64,000 nucleotides of DNA. It comes from Candidatus Cloacimonadota bacterium (GTDB taxonomy: Bacteria; Cloacimonadota; Cloacimonadia; Cloacimonadales; TCS61). This document shows positions 8,106 through 15,132 of the stretch, in pieces. How positions within the stretch are numbered: the stretch's first letter is position 1; each line of letters starts with the position of its first letter. The stretch spans positions 1-64,000 of the forward strand of contig JAIPGO010000005.1 of assembly GCA_021736135.1 (NCBI GenBank), read 5' to 3'. The translations under genes were made by a program, and so were the position numbers. The notes beneath the pieces are model-generated. The model did no database searches and had not been told where the DNA came from. It worked only from the letters and a program-made list of their open reading frames with translations.

Positions 8106-9220
8106 TGAAGGCAAAGCAGAAGATACATATTTTATTCATAATTTCACTTGCTGTGATCATATCTACAGTGATAGTATCATATCAGATAGAAGCAAGATCA
8201 CAGAAACTACCGGCAGTTGTTAGAGCTGAAAAGGTGTATATCAGTACGATGACTGAGGGTACTATGGGTGACAGCCCTATTGTGCTAATGCAGGAAGTTG
8301 TCAAAAGTGACGTTATTGCACATATAGAAAACAATTTGCTTTCCTTTAAACTGGATACTTTGCGAAAAGAAAAAGAACAATATGAAGCATTGATCACATC
8401 TGCCCAAAGCGGTGATAAGCTTACCCTGGAACTGAATAAACTGGAAGAAGATATTCTGGAAAACAGGCTGGAACTAAAAGAAACGGAACTGGAACTGGCT
8501 ACGATCTCTGAAAAATTAAAGGTTTCAACAGCCCTTACCCAAACTGCTGCCAGACAGTATCAAGCACAGAAGGCACTTCTTGCCGGCAACTTGATTTCAA
8601 ATGGTGAATTTCAAAAAGAGGCTGATAAATACTTTGGGATAATGGCAAAATATGAAGAATTAAGAAATGATTCGCTGTATGCTGCCGGAAAGATAACCAC
8701 GCTGAGCAGCATGATAGATCTGTTATCTGTGAAAAAGGGAATAATCAATTCCAACGTTTCCATATTAGCGTCAGACTATCTTATAGATCTGGATAAAGTG
8801 TACGCCGAGATTAATTACCTGGAAGATGAAATTAACAACCTGACAGTGATTTCTCCGGTAACTGGCGTGGTGACAGATATCAACTTTAGACCCGGAGAAA
8901 AAGTAAAAAAAGGTGACGTGATTGCCGAAATCGCTGATCTGAGCAATATCTGGCTTACGGCTTATGGAAATTCTTTCAGCAGGCACAGTATTGAGGCAGG
9001 CAATGCCGTAACAATTTATTGCGAAAACGGGAAAGATATATATGGCAAAGTTATATCAATTTCTCCCGTAATGGAAAAAGTGAAAGCACTTAGCTCAACC
9101 TTTGAAACCACTAATGCCTACACGAAAGTGGAGATAGCTTTTGACGATATGCAGAAAGCACAGCAATATCTCACTCCCGGTGAAAGACTCTTTGTGAGAA
9201 TAAAACTGGGGAAAAAATAA
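8105..9220 (+). CDS. HlyD-family periplasmic adaptor
   Basis: A 371-aa membrane-fusion protein. It starts in a TAATG overlap with the TolC-like gene. An N-terminal membrane anchor (residues about 7-26, ILFIISLAVIISTVIVSY) is followed by a split lipoyl domain: the second half VISPVTGVVTDINFRPGEKV at about 255-275 is diagnostic. A long coiled-coil hairpin (about 85-235) lies between the halves, and a beta-barrel (IWLTAYGN, VTIYCENG) and C-terminal strand follow. With the preceding gene it would build a periplasm-spanning conduit. No ABC or RND pump is adjacent; the DUF4956/VTC pair takes the place where a pump gene would be expected. Confidence 0.85.
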   Translation: MKAKQKIHILFIISLAVIISTVIVSYQIEARSQKLPAVVRAEKVYISTMTEGTMGDSPIVLMQEVVKSDVIAHIENNLLSFKLDTLRKEKEQYEALITSAQSGDKLTLELNKLEEDILENRLELKETELELATISEKLKVSTALTQTAARQYQAQKALLAGNLISNGEFQKEADKYFGIMAKYEELRNDSLYAAGKITTLSSMIDLLSVKKGIINSNVSILASDYLIDLDKVYAEINYLEDEINNLTVISPVTGVVTDINFRPGEKVKKGDVIAEIADLSNIWLTAYGNSFSRHSIEAGNAVTIYCENGKDIYGKVISISPVMEKVKALSSTFETTNAYTKVEIAFDDMQKAQQYLTPGERLFVRIKLGKK

Positions 9221-9300
9221 TATTACCTTTCACGGCTAAACCGGAATCAGAGAAGTTTCCATAATTCTTCTGATTTCAAAGCTCTGCCTGGAATCAGTCT

Positions 9301-9577
9301 TTCTCTCATTAGCCCACGACTTTAGTCGTAGGATTAATATTACATACGTTATTTAGTCACTTCAGTGACTTCTATAATAGATTCAATGTATTACAAGTTA
9401 CATAAGCTATATTTCATTGTGGATTAAAAGAACTGACTAAAGTCACTTACTATCGTTGAAAATCATATAACCCACCATCTGAAGATGGTGGCTAATGAGA
9501 GAGCTATCACTATATATTGCAATATATTAGTGCCATATAATTCCATCTTTTACCCATTAGAACATCTAATATGTCCA
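9301..9577 (+). repeat. 277-bp inverted repeat, left copy (REPIN-like)
   Basis: The sequence matches the reverse complement of 11551-11827 over its whole length with no gap; by hand I count about 23 mismatches (about 92% identity). It contains short palindromes: CCCACGACT-TT-AGTCGTAGG (9313-9332), AGTCACT-TC-AGTGACT (9355-9370) and CCACCATCT-GA-AGATGGTGG (9472-9491). It is bounded on its outer part by CTCTCATTAGC and GCTAATGAGAG, pointing outward in opposite directions. No ORF lies inside. The stretch 9221-9300 before it holds nothing recognisable beyond an imperfect AATCAGA/TCTGATT hairpin. Confidence 0.9.
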
Positions 9578-9585
9578 AAATCCAG

Positions 9586-9659
9586 GGGCTGAACTTACGT
9601 TCAGCCTTCTTTTTGGAGTGCATTAGCTCCCGCTAATGCAACGAGACGCAGTCGAGTGC
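9586..9659 (+). repeat. Dispersed intergenic module, copy 2
   Basis: Second copy of the unit at 2745-2817: hairpin GGCTGAAC-TTAC-GTTCAGCC (9587-9606) followed by TTCTTTTT, then TGCATTAGC-TCCC-GCTAATGCA (9619-9640) and ACGAGACGCAGTCGAGTGC. Here it lies just beyond the 3' end of the minus-strand permease gene, so relative to that gene it is reversed compared with copy 1 and hutH. Confidence 0.85.
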
Positions 9660-9664
9660 CAGGA

Positions 9665-10372
9665 TCATATCTTATAATAAGTTATCACCCGCAGCAGCAG
9701 ATAATCTACTAAAATACCTACCCCACCCATAATAATCAGATAAACGATCATATTCTCATACTGCAGCAAATAGCGGAAATCAAGTAAGCGGAAACCCAGC
9801 CCGTTTTTAACTCCCAACATTTCCACAGCAATTACGGTAGTCCACCCTAAGCCCCAAAGCACGCGGAAAAGATTGATGAATTCCGTTTTCAGAAGTGGCA
9901 GTTCCACAAAGATATATTTCTGCCAGTTGCTGGCACCGCAGATGTGTGCTTCTTCGATGTATTCAACAGGTATCTGCTCAAACATTTCGGTGGTCATGAT
10001 GATCGCCGGGAAAAACAGTGCCGTGAAAAGTATAAATGCTGCCGGAGTTTCACCGAGTCCAAACCAGATGAGCGCAAAAGGCAGCCAGGCAAAAGGCGAA
10101 ATATGCCTGATGAAATTCACTGCCGGCAGGAACATGATCTTCAGCCAGTGCAATTGATGCAGCAGTTTCCCCAAAAATATGGCAGCCAGCCAGGCGATTA
10201 TGGCAATAATCGTCACCCGTAAAAAGGAAATAAGAATATCGGATATAACAATCCTGATCTCCAGCTTCGTATGCAGCAGCCCGGAGGGAGTGATCTTCAG
10301 GCTGACCAGCATTGCCGACAAAATCAGCAGCAGCAGCAGAATACTAAGGCTGGAGCGGATAATAGACTTCAT
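9665..10372 (-). CDS. ABC transporter permease (SsuC/TauC type)
   Basis: A 235-aa inner-membrane permease of the binding-protein-dependent type. About six membrane helices are visible, starting with LSILLLLLILSAMLVSL. The cytoplasmic EAA loop that docks the ATPase reads EEAHICGASNWQKYIFVELP, close to the SsuC/TauC/ThiX group that serves sulfonates, taurine or pyrimidine precursors. It overlaps the binding-protein gene by 29 bases. No ATP-binding subunit is adjacent, so it must be encoded elsewhere or shared. The cargo cannot be told from sequence. Confidence 0.85.
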   Translation of the reverse strand: MKSIIRSSLSILLLLLILSAMLVSLKITPSGLLHTKLEIRIVISDILISFLRVTIIAIIAWLAAIFLGKLLHQLHWLKIMFLPAVNFIRHISPFAWLPFALIWFGLGETPAAFILFTALFFPAIIMTTEMFEQIPVEYIEEAHICGASNWQKYIFVELPLLKTEFINLFRVLWGLGWTTVIAVEMLGVKNGLGFRLLDFRYLLQYENMIVYLIIMGGVGILVDYLLLRVITYYKI

Positions 10373-11252
10373 CAGCTTTCACTTTTCTTTTCAGATAACC
10401 TTTGGCAAACATCAGTTCCGCAGCTTTCTGTTCAAACTCAATTCCTGCCCCCTGCAATCCTAAAATATAACCGGTATGCTCCAGTGACTGCATCACATTT
10501 TTTCTCTCTAATCCGTAAAACTTTTGAGCCGTGGCTATCACCTGCTCTCTGTCACTGTGAAACTGAGAAAGTGAATTTTTCAAAGTGCCCAGAAAGTCTT
10601 TAAGTAAATCTTTTTTGAGTTTTATTGCTTTTTCCGTAGCAGCAATGTTGCAGCAGGTATGCTGCGGAAAAGTGCTGCCATACCAGTTTATGATTTTAAA
10701 ATCAGCAGGAAGATTAAAAATGGAAGGCACATAATAACTAAGCGCATCAACTTCACCAGCCTGCAGCGCAGCCGCCATATCCATCGGCGTACGGAATGGT
10801 ACGATCTCCGGCAGTTTTAAATGTTTTTGATTAAAGACCATTTCAGGAATTATTTCCAGGGTGGAACTTTTCAGCACGCCCAGTTTGCCATTCTGCAATT
10901 GCGCCAGTGATGTGAACTGAGATGATGCGATTATGCCGTCACTTTCCCGCTCGAAAAAAGAGATTATCTTCACCTTTTTACCTTGCGAAACATCCATCCA
11001 GATATAGGTAAAGGGCATAATTGCCACATCAATTCTGCCGGCAACCAGAGCTTCATTGGTTTCCCAGCCCGAATGAAAATATTCGATTTTATATGCCGAA
11101 TGATCTCCGGGAATATTTTCCAGAGCATACTGCAAAGGCAGATGATTCAAAGCCGGCTTGATCAAACCGATGATCAGCGTATGCGGCTGAGGTCTGCTGC
11201 AACTGAAAAGCAGCAGGCAACACAAAATTACCATAATATATTTCAAAATCAC
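10344..11252 (-). CDS. ABC transporter substrate-binding lipoprotein (NMT1/SsuA-like)
   Basis: A periplasmic binding lipoprotein of about 300 aa. A short signal with lipobox LLFSC gives Cys18. The mature protein has the NMT1/SsuA fold pattern: LIIGLIKPALNHLPLQYA, then the domain-crossing GRIDVAIMPFTY and AGEVDALSYYVP. The start is either GTG 11252, which abuts AGGGG, or ATG 11234 with AGGGGGTGA about 14 bases upstream; the ATG still leaves a full signal peptide. A terminator-like hairpin stands directly upstream, so the operon may be attenuated. The likely cargo is a small organic anion or vitamin precursor, not resolved. Confidence 0.82.
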   Translation of the reverse strand: MILKYIMVILCCLLLFSCSRPQPHTLIIGLIKPALNHLPLQYALENIPGDHSAYKIEYFHSGWETNEALVAGRIDVAIMPFTYIWMDVSQGKKVKIISFFERESDGIIASSQFTSLAQLQNGKLGVLKSSTLEIIPEMVFNQKHLKLPEIVPFRTPMDMAAALQAGEVDALSYYVPSIFNLPADFKIINWYGSTFPQHTCCNIAATEKAIKLKKDLLKDFLGTLKNSLSQFHSDREQVIATAQKFYGLERKNVMQSLEHTGYILGLQGAGIEFEQKAAELMFAKGYLKRKVKADEVYYPLQP

Positions 11253-11267
11253 CCCCTAAAAAGAAAA

Positions 11268-11296
11268 GCCACCCCGACCATTACAGTCAGGGTGGC
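11268..11296 (-). terminator. Terminator-like hairpin in the leader of the ABC operon
   Basis: On the minus strand, GCCACCC and GGGTGGC flank an inner GAC/GTC pair and a short loop, followed by TTTTCTTTTT and then the AGGGG preceding the binding-protein start. Placed only about 15 bases before the gene, it could attenuate the operon or stop transcription coming from the right. Confidence 0.6.
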
Positions 11297-11338
11297 ATTG
11301 CCTATTTCTTAACTGATTCTATTTCTTATTTCCAGACA

Positions 11339-11367
11339 AATATTTGAACGTGGCTGCAATATGTCAA
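11339..11367 (-). promoter_or_regulatory. Candidate promoter of the ABC operon
   Basis: On the minus strand TTGACA (11367-11362) is followed after 17 bases by AATATT (11344-11339). A start near 11330 would give a leader of about 35-60 nt carrying the terminator-like hairpin. The -10 box is weak. Confidence 0.35.
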
Positions 11368-11447
11368 GCCAGACAATTTGTGCCAGGCGTTTAAAGATAT
11401 CACCTGTTCTTTTCGGAAACGCAAGATCGCTTTCTTTACTGCTCAAT

Positions 11448-11550
11448 TACTCCAATCGACTGCTTCCTGAGTCTGCCCCTATCACGTGATAACAAAAAAA
11501 TGTTATCACGTGGTAAGGGCAGACTCAGGGAGCAGTCGATGAATGGAGTA
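11448..11550. repeat. 103-bp near-perfect palindrome
   Basis: The arms TACTCC...CGACTGCT.CCTGAGTCTGCCC...TATCACGTGATAACA pair with their complements around a loop of A6, with only a few mismatches. The central 82 bp (11457-11538) alone give a stem of about 37 bp. It contains the palindrome ATCACGTGAT in each arm. It lies between the ABC operon promoter and the right inverted repeat. Confidence 0.9.
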
Positions 11551-11827
11551 TGGACATATTAGATGTTCTAATGGGCATAAGATGGAATTTAACGACACTT
11601 ATTTATTGCAATATATAGTTATACCTCTCTCATTAGCCACCATCTTCAGATGGTGGGTTATATGATTTTCAACGATAGTAAGTGACTTCAGTCAGTTCTC
11701 TGAATCAACAATAAAATATATTTTATGTAACTGGTAATACATTGAATCTATTATAGAAGTCACTTAAGTGACTAAATAACGTATGTTATACTAGTCCCAC
11801 GACTAAAGTCGTGGGCTAATGAGAGAA
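11551..11827 (-). repeat. 277-bp inverted repeat, right copy (REPIN-like)
   Basis: Inverted partner of 9301-9577, same length, no gaps. In minus-strand reading it has the same palindromes; here the outer palindrome is the intact CCCACGACT-AA-AGTCGTGGG (as read on the plus strand), and the middle one is AGTCACT-TA-AGTGACT. The two copies enclose the ABC operon and the 103-bp palindrome. The stretch 11828-12000 beyond it has a further related unit ending GGGTGCTAATGAAAGAA (11863-11883) and the ribosome site AGAGGGG of the next gene. Confidence 0.9.
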
Positions 11828-12000
11828 TACTTAAAATGTCCAAACTCCAGACCCACGGGTGAATCCGGGTGCTAATGAAAGAATAGCTCGAAAAAATCAC
11901 CAATATATCAAGCAGCTATCATTATTTATAAGTGATTTTACTTGACTATTAAGAATGGAATATTTTTTTTCTAATAGATTAACATAAAAAGAGGGGTACA

Positions 12001-13110
12001 ATGAATAAAATTATCGTGTTTATATTTACCATAATATTGCTGGGGTGCACTGTCAGAGATGATCAGTCATCTGGTGATTTATTCAGTATCAAGGTAACAG
12101 ATGCCGCTGGAATGCCGGTTTCAGGATTAGATGTCCGCGTTAATAATAGTTTTTCCAATGAAATGTATTATGGAAGGCCATCGACAGTAATCGGTTTTGT
12201 TCTTCCAGAAGAAGGTAACGTAAATCTGGATATCTATGATCTTTATAACCAGCATGTTTGCCATCTGATTGATGGAATCTTCACGCCAGATGATATCTAT
12301 ACAGTGGTTTGGAATGGCAAGAATAATGAAAATGAAGCTGTTAATGTGGGTGGCACCAATATTTTTAAATATAAATTGACTGTCACTGATCCTGATGATA
12401 GCTCCAATGTGGTTTTTGAGGATTCCAGGTTTATGTGCATGGAATTATTAACAGAATCTGAGCAGAGTAAAATTGGTGAAACAGATGCGGAAGGACGTTT
12501 TGTTTTTAATAATTTAAATGCCTTTCCACACATTTTTAATGATGGATTAGGAGAACAGCCACGGATAGACGAAAATGGTAACACTATAGGGACTTTTACA
12601 CTATCCGACAGCATCAATATCAGACTCGTCAATCCTGAGACAAATGAATATATGCTTTTCACGGTAGATATGGATGATAGTGATTCTAATCATTATGATC
12701 TCATCTGGGATGCTCCGCAGCCATTAGCTCCTTTTAGAGATATTATACTGGAAAGTTTTACCGGGTACCAAAGTGATAACGATTGTGTTGTGCTTAGTTG
12801 GACAACTTCGATGGAGTATGAGTTAGCAGGTTTTAATCTATATAGAAACGACGAAGCAATTCAAGAAAGCTCTTATCAGATAAATCCGGAATTGATTAGC
12901 GCAAGTTACGATCCGGAAGGTGCTGAATACGCATATCCAGATGAAGAACTGAGTGTTGAAGAAATCACATATTACTATTGGCTGGAAACAGTTGATTTTA
13001 ACGGAATAACCGAGCTGTATGGTCCTGTATCAGTTGCAATAGTAATTGATGATAATGAAAATCCCTTTATATATGGATTGATGCAAAATTATCCGAATCC
13101 TTTTCATTAA
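12001..13110 (+). CDS. Lipoprotein ending at a truncated NYPNPF motif (paralog A)
   Basis: A 369-aa lipoprotein (lipobox IILLGC, Cys16) preceded by GAGGGG. Residues about 28-235 are shared with the next gene: the start DLFSIKVTDAAGMPVSGL looks like a carboxypeptidase-regulatory or invasin-like beta-sandwich, and GTNIFKYKLT and DGLGEQP recur in both. Residues about 240-345 are an extra fibronectin-type-III-like domain (VVLSWTTSMEYELAGFNLY), absent from paralog B. The protein stops immediately after QNYPNPFH, where related proteins continue NPSTTI and a sorting domain of about 80 aa. No other frame downstream encodes that missing domain. Function unknown; surface or periplasmic. Confidence 0.75.
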   Translation: MNKIIVFIFTIILLGCTVRDDQSSGDLFSIKVTDAAGMPVSGLDVRVNNSFSNEMYYGRPSTVIGFVLPEEGNVNLDIYDLYNQHVCHLIDGIFTPDDIYTVVWNGKNNENEAVNVGGTNIFKYKLTVTDPDDSSNVVFEDSRFMCMELLTESEQSKIGETDAEGRFVFNNLNAFPHIFNDGLGEQPRIDENGNTIGTFTLSDSINIRLVNPETNEYMLFTVDMDDSDSNHYDLIWDAPQPLAPFRDIILESFTGYQSDNDCVVLSWTTSMEYELAGFNLYRNDEAIQESSYQINPELISASYDPEGAEYAYPDEELSVEEITYYYWLETVDFNGITELYGPVSVAIVIDDNENPFIYGLMQNYPNPFH

Positions 13111-13141
13111 ATTTAAGTAAGTATTAATATTAGAGGTAAAT

Positions 13142-13972
13142 ATGAGGATAATATTCGTTCTTTTATGTATGTTATTGATGCTGACAGGTTGTGATAATGG
13201 TACTGCAAACCGGGATTTATTCAGTCTTAAGGTAACTGATGCCGCTGGAATGCCGGTTTCCGGTCTGGAAGTTCGAATAAAGAACAGTTTTTCGGACGGG
13301 ATCTATTATACCAGACCTGAGACTTGTATTACTTTTGAACTTGATGAAACCAGTCATGTTAGCCTTGATATTTTTAATCTTTATAACCAGGAAGTTAAAT
13401 GTCTGATTGATGATACTTTGGAAGCAGGTTGTCATGCTGTTGTATTACATCTGGATCAAAATGATCCGATTAACGCCGGTGGAACCAATATCTTCAAATA
13501 TACACTCACATCTACGAATCCCGAAGACAGCACAGATGTATTCTTTCAGGACAGTAAATATATGTGTATGGATGTGTCTCTGGACTCTGAATTAAGCAGG
13601 ATTGGCGTTATTGATTCTTTAGGATTGTTCATTTTCGATAATCTGTGTGCTTTCCCACATTTATTTAATGATGGTTTAGGTGAACAGCCCCTATATGATG
13701 AAAATGGCTCATATATGGGATCTTTTACCTTGTCAGACAGTATCGAGATCATGCTTATAAATCCTTTAACTGATGAATTTATGGATTTTACAGTACTCAT
13801 GGATAATAGCAATCATAATCATTATGACCTTGTTTGGCATGATCCGCAAATACTCAGAAGCGACGTTACCGCTTTAGAAAAACAGCCCGTCAAGTCATTG
13901 AGAGATGCTGACGATAATGATGTGCCTGGTGAATATTGGTTAGGACAGAATTACCCCAATCCCTTCTATTAA
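13142..13972 (+). CDS. Lipoprotein ending at a truncated NYPNPF motif (paralog B)
   Basis: A 276-aa lipoprotein (lipobox LMLTGC) 31 bases after paralog A, with ribosome site GAGGTAA. It repeats the same beta-rich module (DLFSLKVTDAAGMPVSGL, GGTNIFKYTLTS, FNDGLGEQP) in the same order but lacks the fibronectin-like domain. It also ends abruptly, after QNYPNPFY and a TAA. The tandem pair clearly arose by duplication. Function unknown. Confidence 0.75.
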   Translation: MRIIFVLLCMLLMLTGCDNGTANRDLFSLKVTDAAGMPVSGLEVRIKNSFSDGIYYTRPETCITFELDETSHVSLDIFNLYNQEVKCLIDDTLEAGCHAVVLHLDQNDPINAGGTNIFKYTLTSTNPEDSTDVFFQDSKYMCMDVSLDSELSRIGVIDSLGLFIFDNLCAFPHLFNDGLGEQPLYDENGSYMGSFTLSDSIEIMLINPLTDEFMDFTVLMDNSNHNHYDLVWHDPQILRSDVTALEKQPVKSLRDADDNDVPGEYWLGQNYPNPFY

Positions 13973-14014
13973 GGTTGAAATTAAACTACAGCACTAAGAC
14001 ATTGCGAGGTGAAG

Positions 14015-15127
14015 ATGAAAAGAATCCATTATCCATTTACGGCGATAGTTGGTCAGGAAGAGCTTCTATTGGGCATAATACTTAATATTATCAATCCGCA
14101 GTTGGGCGGATTATTGATCAAAGGCGTGAAAGGTTCCGGTAAAAGCACTGCCGTTTATTCCATGACAGATGTTATTCCGGAAATTGAAGTTTTTCAGAAC
14201 TGCCGGTTCAATTGTGACCCGCAGCAAAAGGAATACTGGTGCGAAGATTGCCGCAGTAATAATTCCGAAAAAAAGGTAATTACCAAGGCAGTTGCCAATG
14301 TTTCAGTTCCTTTGAGTATTACTGAAGACCGACTTTTGGGGAATGTTGATGTGGAACAGCTATTAAAAGAAGGCAAGCATCGTTTTATTCCCGGAGTTTT
14401 ATCAAAAGCACATCGTCAGATACTTTATATTGATGAGGTGAATCTTTTACCGGATCATATAGTTGATGATATCCTCGATGTGGCGGCAATGGGCTGGAAC
14501 CGCATTGAAAGAGAAGGTTTTTCTATTTCTCATCCAGCCAGGTTTCTCTTGATCGGCACCATGAACCCTGAAGAAGGTGAATTGCGTCCGCAGATCCTGG
14601 ATCGTTTTCCACTTTCGGTAAAGGTTGCCTCCGTCGCTGATCCTGTCCTTAGAAAAGAGATCATCAATCGCAATCTGGCTTATGAAAAAGATCCTGCCCA
14701 ATTTAAAGAGCTTTTTCAGCAGGATACAGAAAACCTGAAAAACATCATAAAACTAGCCAGAACACTTTTAGATAAAGTGGAAATAAAGCCGGAGTTTTAT
14801 GATATAGTAGTTAAACTCTGTGCCGATAACAAAGTTGATGGACATCGGGCTGATATTGGTATAATTAAAACGGCTCAGACTCATGCTGCTTTTGAATTGA
14901 AAAATCAGGTGGAATTGCGCCATATTTTGCAGGCGGCAAAATTTGTGCTTATTCATCGCACGCGCGAAGGCGGGCTTTCCAAGCCATTAACGACTTCTGA
15001 AATAGATGAATATTTTGCGAGCCTGAAAACAGAAGATTTTTCAGAAAGCTCAACATCAGGGGAAATTGACAAAAGCATCAATCTTTTTGCTGATGGAGGT
15101 TTGATCCAGCAGGAAAAAAAATCATAA
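14015..15127 (+). CDS. ChlI/BchI-like AAA+ ATPase
   Basis: A 370-aa AAA+ ATPase of the magnesium-chelatase I-subunit group. ATG 14015 follows GAGGTGA; a GTG two codons earlier sits inside that site. Walker A is GVKGSGKST, the family's cysteine insert is CRFNCDPQQ...CEDC, Walker B is ILYIDEVNLL, and the sensor GTMNPEEGELRPQILDRF is textbook. The C-terminal part is the helical lid. With the VWA protein next door it forms an I-D motor pair. No ChlH/CobN catalytic subunit is in the window, so the client could be a cobalt or magnesium chelatase elsewhere or another remodelled protein. Confidence 0.85.
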   Translation: MKRIHYPFTAIVGQEELLLGIILNIINPQLGGLLIKGVKGSGKSTAVYSMTDVIPEIEVFQNCRFNCDPQQKEYWCEDCRSNNSEKKVITKAVANVSVPLSITEDRLLGNVDVEQLLKEGKHRFIPGVLSKAHRQILYIDEVNLLPDHIVDDILDVAAMGWNRIEREGFSISHPARFLLIGTMNPEEGELRPQILDRFPLSVKVASVADPVLRKEIINRNLAYEKDPAQFKELFQQDTENLKNIIKLARTLLDKVEIKPEFYDIVVKLCADNKVDGHRADIGIIKTAQTHAAFELKNQVELRHILQAAKFVLIHRTREGGLSKPLTTSEIDEYFASLKTEDFSESSTSGEIDKSINLFADGGLIQQEKKS

Positions 15128-15132
15128 GGGCT

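Noticed and set aside
12001-13972. Frameshifted sorting domain after the NYPNPF ends
   Set aside because: I checked the bases after 13110 and 13972 in other frames; no STTI-like continuation is present before the next gene.
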